Shown: positions 16,433-22,105 of the stretch, in pieces
How the letters are laid out: each line of letters starts with the position of its first letter
Position numbering within the stretch: position 1 is the first letter of the stretch
NCBI GenBank assembly: GCA_023416175.1
Contig: JAEZIE010000022.1
Coordinates: forward strand, 1-22,105
Direction: 5' to 3'
Source: Bacillota bacterium
Lineage (GTDB): Bacteria > Bacillota > Clostridia > Christensenellales > CAG-138
DNA: 22,105 nucleotides
Program-made: the position numbers and the translations under genes
Notes under the pieces: generated by a model
What the model saw: the letters and a program-made list of their open reading frames with translations, nothing else
Databases searched by the model: none
Told to the model about the DNA's origin: nothing

Positions 16433-17305
16433 TCAAGCCTTTTCCTGCACGTCCACGCCCATCAAGCCGCTGGGCTTGACCAGAAGTATGACGATAAGCA
16501 GGGTAAAGGAAATAAGGTCCCGCAAGCCGGAGCTAAGATAGCCCGAGGCAAATGTTTCGACAACGCCCAGCAGGATAGCACCGACGATAGCCCCCGGTAC
16601 GCTCCCAAGGCCGCCCAGCACCGAAGCAATGAATGCCTTGAGCCCTACATTGCCCATTGTGGGGTAGACGTTATATTTGAGTCCCAAGAGGATGCCCGCA
16701 CACCCGGCCAAACCACCCGCCAAAAGGAACACCATCGCGACGGACCGGTCTACCCGAACACCCAGCAGACTTGCCGTCTGGCTGTTGCAGGCAATTGCTC
16801 GGACATTAAGACCAAATTTTGATTTGTTGATGACCAGCACCAGGGCGATTAGCATGACCGCCGTGATAATCAGGCTGATCAGATCGAGTACGCCGATGCG
16901 GAAGGCTCCGATTTCAACCGAAGAGATCGGAAGCACCGGGGGATACATTTTAAATTTTGCTCCAAATACCAATGTCGCAGCGTTCTGATAAGTAATGGAC
17001 AGCCCCATTGCGGCAATCATCAGGAACATATTAGGCGACTTGTTGTTTCGGATACGGCGGTAAGTAAGCCGCTCGTTGATTAAGCTGATCAGTGCAGCAC
17101 CAACAATACCCAATGCTGCCGATGCAAGAAAGGGAAGCTGCAGCGCTGTGACAGACATAAACGCGACATAAGCGCCAATCATCGCAACTTCGCCGTGTGC
17201 CCAGTTGGAGAAATCCAGCAGGCTGTATACCAGCGAGTAACCTGTGGCGATCAGGGCGTATATGCCGCCGATCGAGATGCCTGTAATCAACTGCTGAAAG
17301 AACAT
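16433..17305 (-). CDS. livH: HAAT-type ABC transporter permease LivH
   Basis: Integral membrane permease of 290 residues, partner of LivM. Family marks are ITGISIGGIYALIATGYSLVY, FSNWAHGEVAMIGAY, GLNVRAIACNSQTASLLGV and LKAFIASVLGGLGSVPGA. An AGGTGT site precedes the ATG. It is separated from livK by 204 bases that include a strong hairpin, an arrangement that would allow more binding protein than permease to be made. A TATAAT box at 17409-17414 might give livH an extra promoter. Confidence 0.94.
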   Translation of the reverse strand: MFFQQLITGISIGGIYALIATGYSLVYSLLDFSNWAHGEVAMIGAYVAFMSVTALQLPFLASAALGIVGAALISLINERLTYRRIRNNKSPNMFLMIAAMGLSITYQNAATLVFGAKFKMYPPVLPISSVEIGAFRIGVLDLISLIITAVMLIALVLVINKSKFGLNVRAIACNSQTASLLGVRVDRSVAMVFLLAGGLAGCAGILLGLKYNVYPTMGNVGLKAFIASVLGGLGSVPGAIVGAILLGVVETFASGYLSSGLRDLISFTLLIVILLVKPSGLMGVDVQEKA

Positions 17306-17408
17306 GTTTACACCTCAATCCAATGCTGTTTCCGCTTCAACGCGGAAAGACTTTTCGGGAGACGAGGCCCTGCCATATCACATGCTGGCCGCATTCCGTC
17401 TGACAAGA

Positions 17409-17414
17409 ATTATA
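17409..17414 (-). promoter_or_regulatory. Possible internal -10 box upstream of livH
   Basis: A perfect TATAAT on the minus strand, 104 bases above the livH ATG and just past the terminator hairpin. There is no recognisable -35 box at 16-18 bases. A TTGTCA (minus strand) follows at 17401-17406, resembling the core of the putative SorC sites. This may be chance in an AT-rich stretch. Confidence 0.3.
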
Positions 17415-17427
17415 CAGAAAAGACCGT

Positions 17428-17469
17428 AAAAAGGAGGCGGGGAGGAAGGAGGTCTGCGGCCTCCCCGCC
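17428..17469 (-). terminator. Terminator/attenuator between livK and livH
   Basis: A perfect 10-bp GC-rich stem (17436-17445 with 17460-17469) with a 14-base loop, followed on the minus strand by a TCC and then five T residues. It lies about 40 bases after the livK stop. Partial termination here would raise the ratio of binding protein to membrane components, as is common in binding-protein-dependent transport operons. Confidence 0.8.
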
Positions 17470-17509
17470 AGAAAGCTCATTTGATGGGAATTCGAACTAC
17501 TGCTGACGA

Positions 17510-18733
17510 TTAGTCAGCGTAGACACCCTGGTACTCGAACACGCCGTTCTTGCAGGTGAAGACCGCAATTTCCCTCTGGGGATTATGGGTTGCGGCATCC
17601 ATTTTCATGGCCCCCAGCAAACCAGTGAACGTATCGGTATTCTCCAGCGCATCGCGGATGGCGGTGGGCTCAGTGGAGTTGGCGCGCTCAATGGCATCCT
17701 TGATCCAGAGCAGACCATCGTTGCCATAGAGGCACTCTGCTTCAACTGCAATGTTGTACTTCGCCTTGTATTCCTCAGCGTATGCTTTGGCCTCGGGGGT
17801 ATTAAAGCCAATACGGGAGACGTAGGAAGAGCCTTCGAGCGCACCGCCCGCGAGGTCAGCCAGCTCATTGCTATCCCAGCCATCGGTACCGAGCATAATG
17901 CTTTGGATGCCCAGCTCGCGTGCCTGCTTGGCGATGAGCGCCACGTTCTGATAAATCCAAGGGATGAAGAGCACGTCGGGTTCTGCCGCTGCAATCTTGG
18001 TAAGCTGAGCGCGGAAATCGTTGTCGCCGCTCTGAGCCTGCTCGGAAGCAACCATCGTACCGCCGTTGGCAGTAAACGCATCCGTAATGAAGGAGCCTAC
18101 GCCGGTGGAGTAAGCGTCGGTGATGTCGGTAATGATCGCGCCCTTCTTGAGGCCCAGCTCGGATGCAGCATATTTGCCGAGCACCGTGCCCTGGAAGGAG
18201 TCGATGAAGCAAAGGCGGAAGGAGTACGGATGCAGCTTGCCGTTCTCATCCACAGTTACCTTTTCGTTGGAAGCTGCGGTGGCAATGACGGGAACTTTCA
18301 GTTCGTCAGAGACGGCCGCGATGGGGATGTTGCAGCTGGAGAAGTTGGTGCCGACGACGGCGACCACGCCTTCTTCTTCAACCAGTTTTTTATAGGCGCT
18401 GACAGAGTCCGCAGCGTCGCCTTTGCCGTCCAAGCCGATGATCTCAACCTGCCTGCCCAAGATACCGCCGGCTGCGTTGATCTTCTCCGCCGTCAACAGC
18501 ATGCCGTTGAGACCTGCCTGGCCCCAAAGCGCTGTGTCGCCGGAAAGGGCGCTGACATAGCCGATCTTGATGGGTTCGCCGGCAGGAGCTTCGGTTGCTG
18601 CGGGAGCAGCGGGCTCTTGCGTTTCGGGAGCAGCAGGCGCGGCCGGCTCACTGGGGGCTGCACACCCGCCCAACAGGGCTGTAAGCATGAACAGCGCGAC
18701 GAACAGGGCAACGATTTTTTTGGTGGACTTCAT
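17510..18733 (-). CDS. livK: HAAT-type ABC transporter substrate-binding lipoprotein
   Basis: Extracytoplasmic solute receptor of 407 residues. It has a lipoprotein signal peptide with KK at residues 5-6, a hydrophobic core and a lipobox LLGGC ending at Cys24, the lipid-anchored residue. A Pro/Ala/Glu linker follows to about residue 50. The mature type-I periplasmic fold shows YVSALSGDTALWGQAGLNG, VATAASNEKVT-like ligand loop residues, DAYSTG and LGTDGWDS. By alignment from memory these cover the Ser, Ala, Ser/Thr, Tyr and acidic positions by which LIV-binding proteins hold amino acids. The ATG at 18733 has an AGGAGG site; a longer in-frame reading to 18790 would spoil the signal peptide. Confidence 0.92.
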   Translation of the reverse strand: MKSTKKIVALFVALFMLTALLGGCAAPSEPAAPAAPETQEPAAPAATEAPAGEPIKIGYVSALSGDTALWGQAGLNGMLLTAEKINAAGGILGRQVEIIGLDGKGDAADSVSAYKKLVEEEGVVAVVGTNFSSCNIPIAAVSDELKVPVIATAASNEKVTVDENGKLHPYSFRLCFIDSFQGTVLGKYAASELGLKKGAIITDITDAYSTGVGSFITDAFTANGGTMVASEQAQSGDNDFRAQLTKIAAAEPDVLFIPWIYQNVALIAKQARELGIQSIMLGTDGWDSNELADLAGGALEGSSYVSRIGFNTPEAKAYAEEYKAKYNIAVEAECLYGNDGLLWIKDAIERANSTEPTAIRDALENTDTFTGLLGAMKMDAATHNPQREIAVFTCKNGVFEYQGVYAD

Positions 18734-18832
18734 GTTGTATCCTCCTGTTTTTTTGTTGAATATGCCATGCATGGGGCTGCACCGTAGCACGGCAAACTTG
18801 ATTTCAGGTTGTCCGAATGAATGACGACTGAG

Positions 18833-18845
18833 TAAATTTGTGACC
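18833..18845. promoter_or_regulatory. Possible SorC-type operator in the livK leader
   Basis: The sequence contains ATTTGTGA, 7 of 8 matches to the ATTTGTCA core of the repeated sites upstream of the SorC gene. It sits a few bases past the livK -10 box, in the same relative place as in the regulator promoter. One copy only, so weak evidence. Confidence 0.35.
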
Positions 18846-18851
18846 TTTGAA

Positions 18852-18888
18852 ATTATAAGTGAGATTGTATCTTCAAATGATGTATCTT
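18852..18888 (-). promoter_or_regulatory. livK promoter region with direct repeats
   Basis: A perfect TATAAT on the minus strand (ATTATA at 18852-18857) lies 119 bases above the livK start. The matching -35 position (18875-18880) reads TCATTT, a poor match. Two copies of TGTATCTT (plus strand, 18866-18873 and 18881-18888) flank this weak -35 region with a 15-base offset. The pattern suggests a promoter needing an activator, although the proposal rests on sequence alone. Confidence 0.5.
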
Positions 18889-18889
18889 G

Positions 18890-19834
18890 CTATTTCTCAT
18901 CAAGCAGGCTGCGTGCCGTTACGCTGTCTATGATCAAAACGTCGACACAGCCGGTGCGCAACGCACCAACAATGGCATCCCGCTTCTGAACGCCCCCGGC
19001 GACTGCCACCACATGCGGGATATTCTGAAGCGTTTCGGGATCGACGCTCAGCGTTAGGCTAGATAGTTCCCCTCTTTCCCAGTGGCCGCCCGCATCAAAT
19101 CGGTTGAAGCAGATATCCCCTACATAGCCGGCAGCGCGCAGTATTTCCAACTGATCGGCGCTGATATAGCCATTCTGTACGACGGTAGCGTCCTCGTGTA
19201 TTTCGCCAACGCCCATGATTGCAATATCACAGCGCTTCATCGCTTCCAGAACCCGGAGAACGCTATCCTCCCGCATGATGAACTCTTTGGTAATCTTGCT
19301 GTCAAACACCGCAGGCGCGTACAGGTTTTGATAGCCGCAATGAAGCTTGCCTGCAAGAATTCTTGTGATTTCATCGGGCTTGATCATGGTGTTGTTGCCG
19401 CTGATATTCATGCCGCCCACAAGCTGAATGACGCTGCAATCCGTTTTATAAGCATCCCTCAGCGCATTTACAGTGCCCCCCATGGTCTGTCCCCAGGAAA
19501 TGCCGATGGTGTTGCCATCCTTGATAAAATCGTCCAGATACTCAGCGGCCTTGCTGCCCAGCACATGAACGAGTGGCGCTTCGCTTTGGTCATAATCTGC
19601 AACAATGGCTTGACGAATGTTAAAACGCTCCTCTATGGCGCTTTCAAGCCGGATAAAGTCCTGATCCAACCCGTTGATGCGTATTGAGACAATTCCGTCT
19701 GAAACCAAATTTTTCACAATTTGATTGATACGCTGGCGCGGGATTTGCAAACGTTTGCCGATCTCCTCCTGCGTGAGGCCTACTTCATAATACCAATGTG
19801 CGATTCGGACCCGAGTACGATGATCGATTACCAT
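18890..19834 (-). CDS. SorC-family sugar-responsive transcriptional regulator
   Basis: DNA-binding regulator of 314 residues. An N-terminal helix-turn-helix lies at about residues 19-45 (VGLTQEEIGKRLQIPRQRIN), and a long C-terminal effector domain follows. The latter has NTIGISWGQTMGGTVNALRD, typical of SorC sugar-phosphate binding, and CNRFDAGG near the end. Family members sense phosphorylated sugars made by the operon they control. The ATG at 19834 has GAGGA five bases upstream and gives the family length; an earlier ATG at 19891 lacks a site. It is the first gene before the importer and kinase, 156 bases from livK, so it most likely controls that block and itself. Confidence 0.9.
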   Translation of the reverse strand: MVIDHRTRVRIAHWYYEVGLTQEEIGKRLQIPRQRINQIVKNLVSDGIVSIRINGLDQDFIRLESAIEERFNIRQAIVADYDQSEAPLVHVLGSKAAEYLDDFIKDGNTIGISWGQTMGGTVNALRDAYKTDCSVIQLVGGMNISGNNTMIKPDEITRILAGKLHCGYQNLYAPAVFDSKITKEFIMREDSVLRVLEAMKRCDIAIMGVGEIHEDATVVQNGYISADQLEILRAAGYVGDICFNRFDAGGHWERGELSSLTLSVDPETLQNIPHVVAVAGGVQKRDAIVGALRTGCVDVLIIDSVTARSLLDEK

Positions 19835-19914
19835 GGTGTTCCTCGCTCTTTGTGAAGTATCCCGCATCAAACGGGGTCTGAAGATCTGCATATTGCAGTG
19901 GATTGGACGGAACG

Positions 19915-19926
19915 GACATTTGTCAT
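19915..19926. promoter_or_regulatory. Putative SorC operator, site 1
   Basis: GACATTTGTCAT, an interrupted palindrome (GACA-TT-TGTC). It lies about 20-30 bases downstream of the predicted transcription start of the SorC gene. The 11 bases GACATTTGTCA recur exactly in inverted orientation at 20072-20082. Confidence 0.55.
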
Positions 19927-19933
19927 ACTAATG

Positions 19934-19945
19934 TATATTTGTCAT
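19934..19945. promoter_or_regulatory. Putative SorC operator, site 2
   Basis: TATATTTGTCAT shares ATTTGTCAT with site 1 and lies 19 bases from it in the same orientation. It falls directly at the predicted transcription start of the SorC gene, where binding would block initiation. Confidence 0.5.
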
Positions 19946-19953
19946 CTGGAACT

Positions 19954-19982
19954 ATTATCGTTTCCCGATGCCTTTTTGTCAA
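19954..19982 (-). promoter_or_regulatory. Sigma-A-type promoter for the SorC regulator
   Basis: On the minus strand a consensus TTGACA (19977-19982) and GATAAT (19954-19959) are separated by exactly 17 bases. It is the strongest promoter in the window, 120 bases above the chosen ATG. Operator-like sites lie immediately downstream, suggesting autorepression. Confidence 0.8.
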
Positions 19983-20071
19983 TAACAATTATTAAACAAT
20001 ATATGTGCCTATATTTGGTACTTTTAATTGGGAAACATTTTGATCAACCAGGAAATCGCGGAAACGCAATG

Positions 20072-20082
20072 TGACAAATGTC
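20072..20082. promoter_or_regulatory. Putative SorC operator, distal site 3
   Basis: TGACAAATGTC is the exact 11-base reverse complement of GACATTTGTCA at 19915-19925, about 157 bases away and upstream of the promoter. A distal copy facing promoter-proximal copies suits a tetrameric SorC-type regulator acting by DNA looping. Confidence 0.5.
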
Positions 20083-20252
20083 TGTAATTATGTTTCATGT
20101 AATATCGCACGAAATTCCTATGCCGGCGTGGAACGCGTGGCCGACGGGCTGAGTAAGTCAATCGTTAAATGGTGTTAACGGTAAAAAGGTCGAGTTTGCG
20201 CAAAAAGGCTAGTGCCCACCCCAAAATACGAGCTGCAACTGCAAGACAGCAA

Positions 20253-20280
20253 GAAGCCCGGCCGATATGGCCTGGGCTTC
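20253..20280 (-). terminator. Hairpin after the DUF1349 gene
   Basis: GAAGCCC (20253-20259) pairs with GGGCTTC (20274-20280), and an inner GGCC pair set lies past a single bulged T, with a 5-base loop. It lies 47 bases beyond the DUF1349 stop. The following bases on the minus strand are T-enriched but interrupted, so termination strength is uncertain. Confidence 0.6.
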
Positions 20281-20327
20281 GATTTACCTTTCGGTATCGT
20301 TTTTGCACATCCACGGGATGATGGAGG

Positions 20328-20906
20328 TTACTCGTTCCCTCCCCGTATATCCGTAAGCGTCCTGCTTTCCAAGGATACATGCTCAAACTTGCGCTCTCCG
20401 CCGCCGCCAACCGGAGACTGAGCGATTAGCCCGACCTGAATGCATCGCCCCATGGGGAGGGAGCAAAGCCTGGCCATGATAAATTCTTTTCCATCCAGAG
20501 AATAGTGGACAGCAAAGAGATTGTCCTTGCGGGCTAATTGGAGCCATACTTCATTTCCTTCAATATTCACACCGTTCGCGTCGTCGGACCGTCCGTTGGT
20601 CATAACCGACACTACAGCGTGCGTTTGAAAGTCCGAACATTCAAAGCAGGCCTTGGCCCAGAGCGTATCATGGTCCAGTGCCAACAAAACGCACGCGTCA
20701 TACGTGGAAGAAAAGCTGTGGCTGACCTTTGCCCTAAATACAAAGTCCCCCTCCACGTCCCGGTAAAAAAAGGGCGCATTTGCCATGATCGCCCCGTCTG
20801 CGGGGTTTACAAAATAATCCGTTTCGGCAGGGGCATAGATTTGTATGCCATTTTCGAGCTCACAAAACTGCGTTTCGTTTTTCCAGATAAAGCCGCTGAA
20901 ATCCAT
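20328..20906 (-). CDS. DUF1349 domain protein (concanavalin A-like beta-sandwich)
   Basis: A 192-residue protein without signal peptide or membrane segment. It matches the DUF1349 pattern: YFVNPADG and APFFYRDVEGDFVFRAKVS, then YDACVLLALDHDTLWAKACFE, VSVMTNGRSDDANG, VWLQLARKDNLFAVHYSLDG and GLIAQSPVGGG. The fold is predicted to be a lectin-like beta sandwich related to C-terminal domains of some beta-xylosidases, which suggests carbohydrate binding, but no reaction is known. The ATG has an AGGAGA site. The gene starts 43 bases after the LacI-family gene and is probably in the same transcript. Confidence 0.87.
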   Translation of the reverse strand: MDFSGFIWKNETQFCELENGIQIYAPAETDYFVNPADGAIMANAPFFYRDVEGDFVFRAKVSHSFSSTYDACVLLALDHDTLWAKACFECSDFQTHAVVSVMTNGRSDDANGVNIEGNEVWLQLARKDNLFAVHYSLDGKEFIMARLCSLPMGRCIQVGLIAQSPVGGGGERKFEHVSLESRTLTDIRGGNE

Positions 20907-20949
20907 CGTCTCTTCTCCTGTTCTTTAGAGCGTTTCTTCCGTATTTACG

Positions 20950-21960
20950 TTATACCAGCCGCCGCACGGACTGCCCGGGCATAAGGTACCCGTCCACCAT
21001 GACCTGCTCAATGAGCGCCAATTGCGGCTCTTCGATCGTTGCAATCAGGCGGTGAGCCGCCTCGCGGCCCAAATTCACGGTATCTTGCCGGATGGTGGTC
21101 AAAGCCGGTTTCAGCACCTCGGAGAGGTATATGCCGTCAAACCCTGCGACGCTGATATCGTCCGGAATCCGCAAGCCCATCTCTTCAATGGCATTTCTGC
21201 CGCCGATAAAGGAAAAATCGTCCGGGTACATGATGCAGGTGGGAGGTACGGGAAGGGATAAGAGCGCCTGGGTTTCTTCCGCGCTCGAAGCCGGATCGTG
21301 GTATAATCCCTTTCGCACATATCCTTCCGGTATTGCAATGCCAAGCTCTTGGCAGGTACGGTAAAAACTCGCGACGCGCTTTTGCGTAACGGCAGTATCT
21401 TCGCCATGGATAAAAGCAATCCTGCGATGCCCCTGCTGATAAATGTAGGTGACAAGATCCTTTACGCATTGGACGTTGTTGGAGAGGATCGCAGTCTTTT
21501 CATTGAACACATGGTCTATGGTGACAACAGGGATATCGCTGCGCACAAGCTCCATGACCGCCGTATCGCTGAAATTCACGCAGGCAATGACCACGCCGTC
21601 GCATTTTCGGTAACGGCAATGGTTCAGGTAGCTCATATTGTACTGCCCCAGGTTGTTGCTGATAAACGTAATGTCGTAGCCTAAGTGTTCGGCTTCCACC
21701 TTGAAGCTGTCCAGCATCGAGGAGAAATATTCGTGCGTGAGGCCGCTGTGCGTATTATCAATAAACAGTACGCCCAGATTGTAGGTGCGGTTGGTTTTAA
21801 GAGCACGCGCGGCCGCATTGGGAAGGTAGCCCATTTCCTTGGCTACATTGCGGATATGTTCCGCCGTGCGCTCCCCAATATCGCTGTGCCCGTTGATCGC
21901 TTTGCTCACCGTGGCAACAGAAACACCGCATCTCAGGGAAATATCCTTCATGGAAACCAT
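20950..21960 (-). CDS. LacI-family transcriptional regulator
   Basis: A 336-residue repressor. The N-terminal helix-turn-helix (MKDISLRCGVSVATVSKAIN) is followed by the hinge helix GYLPNAAARALKTNRT. The periplasmic-binding-protein-like effector domain begins at YNLGVLF and includes VPVVTIDHVF, RRIAFIHG, PTCIMYPDDFSFIGG and DDISVAGFDGIYLSE. Such regulators usually respond to a sugar. The ATG at 21960 has GGAGGGG six bases upstream; ATG 21951 is a less likely alternative, and the longer reading to 22044 crosses the promoter. Its only clear partner here is the DUF1349 gene; its main targets may lie outside the window. Confidence 0.93.
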   Translation of the reverse strand: MVSMKDISLRCGVSVATVSKAINGHSDIGERTAEHIRNVAKEMGYLPNAAARALKTNRTYNLGVLFIDNTHSGLTHEYFSSMLDSFKVEAEHLGYDITFISNNLGQYNMSYLNHCRYRKCDGVVIACVNFSDTAVMELVRSDIPVVTIDHVFNEKTAILSNNVQCVKDLVTYIYQQGHRRIAFIHGEDTAVTQKRVASFYRTCQELGIAIPEGYVRKGLYHDPASSAEETQALLSLPVPPTCIMYPDDFSFIGGRNAIEEMGLRIPDDISVAGFDGIYLSEVLKPALTTIRQDTVNLGREAAHRLIATIEEPQLALIEQVMVDGYLMPGQSVRRLV

Positions 21961-21992
21961 AGAACACCCCTCCGAGCCGCCATAATAGCAGT

Positions 21993-22022
21993 AGTATACC
22001 ATTTCATCGTCATGAAGGACAA
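21993..22022 (-). promoter_or_regulatory. Extended -10 promoter for the LacI-family gene
   Basis: On the minus strand an extended -10 (TGGTATACT; TATACT at 21993-21998) with a partial -35, TTGTCC (22017-22022), at 18-base spacing. It lies 33 bases above the chosen ATG, which also supports the shorter protein start. Confidence 0.65.
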
Positions 22023-22066
22023 AGAAAATTTCCCTAAAAATCAAAATAATCCCGCTTTATTGACTT

Positions 22067-22099
22067 GCCCGCGCGCAATCATCCCTTTTACACGCGGGC
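22067..22099. other. GC-armed inverted repeat at the right edge
   Basis: GCCCGCG (22067-22073) pairs with CGCGGGC (22093-22099) around a 19-base spacer. No T-run follows on the minus strand. It might be the hairpin of a unit beyond the window; nothing else is visible in 22045-22105. Confidence 0.3.
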
Positions 22100-22105
22100 A
22101 CAGGA

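Larger units (their letters stand above)
19835..20327. other. AT-rich intergenic control region between DUF1349 gene and SorC gene
   Basis: A 493-base stretch without a credible gene. It holds the SorC-gene promoter (19954-19982), three GACATTTGTCA-like sites, a CGTTAA/TTAACG inverted repeat (20163-20168 and 20175-20180, 6-base loop), and the hairpin ending the LacI-DUF1349 unit (20253-20280). The middle part, about 19975-20060, is strongly AT-rich. No RNA gene is recognisable. Confidence 0.7.

Noticed and set aside
15548..16822. 424-codon plus-strand frame opposite livM/livH
   Set aside because: Highly charged, low-similarity translation across two well-supported permease genes; a shadow frame.
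17585..18787. 400-codon open frame on the plus strand opposite livK
   Set aside because: Its translation has no recognisable domain and it mirrors a clear lipoprotein gene; it reflects codon bias of the opposite strand.
20165..20410. 81-codon minus-strand frame after the DUF1349 gene
   Set aside because: Overlaps the DUF1349 coding end and the terminator-like hairpin, and has no family features.
1..22105. CRISPR arrays, tRNA or rRNA genes, transposases, phage genes
   Set aside because: No regularly spaced repeats, cloverleaf-like sequences or recognisable mobile-element proteins were seen; the only dispersed-type element is the palindrome at 2493-2558.

Overview
The window looks like a Bacillota (Firmicutes), Clostridia-type chromosome of moderate GC content. 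The reasons are strong GGAGG-type ribosome binding sites, sigma-A-like promoters (TTGACA/TTGACT, 17-bp spacer, GATAAT/TATTGT), a four-subunit pyruvate:ferredoxin oxidoreductase typical of anaerobes, a lipoprotein-type solute-binding protein, and SorC and LacI sugar regulators. This assignment is inferred from gene content, not from a database match. Every convincing gene lies on the minus strand, so transcription runs from high to low coordinates.

In transcription order, from the right edge: (1) a LacI-family regulator (21960-20950) followed after 43 bp by a DUF1349 beta-sandwich protein (20906-20328). (2) A 493-bp AT-rich control region with a good promoter and three copies of a GACATTTGTCA-type operator, followed by a SorC-family regulator (19834-18890). 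(3) A complete HAAT-type (branched-chain amino acid-type) ABC importer, livK-livH-livM-livG-livF (18733-14033), with a strong hairpin between livK and livH. (4) Only 30 bp later, a catabolic block: FGGY sugar/polyol kinase, Zn-dependent medium-chain dehydrogenase, C_GCAxxG_C_C redox protein, CoA-disulfide reductase with a rhodanese domain, two-metal TIM-barrel sugar isomerase, a second Zn dehydrogenase of butanediol/sorbitol type, and a PLP gamma-lyase/synthase (14002-5635). (5) porG-porD-porA-porB (5552-2576). (6) A REP/MITE-like palindrome, then a separate promoter and ilvB-ilvN, ending in a textbook terminator.

Most gaps in blocks 3 to 5 are tiny or overlapping, so much of the region may be one long transcriptional unit trimmed by internal hairpins. 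The importer plus kinase, isomerase and dehydrogenases under a SorC regulator suggests uptake and breakdown of a polyol- or sugar-like compound. The binding protein, however, keeps amino-acid-type pocket residues, and the block also contains three sulfur/thiol-linked genes (PLP C-S enzyme, CoADR-rhodanese, C_GCAxxG_C_C). The downstream Por and acetolactate synthase both consume 2-oxo acids, which the PLP enzyme can produce. The most interesting possibility is an undescribed pathway for a thio-sugar or sugar-amino acid conjugate. This is inference; a plainer reading is a polyol operon next to housekeeping 2-oxo-acid genes.
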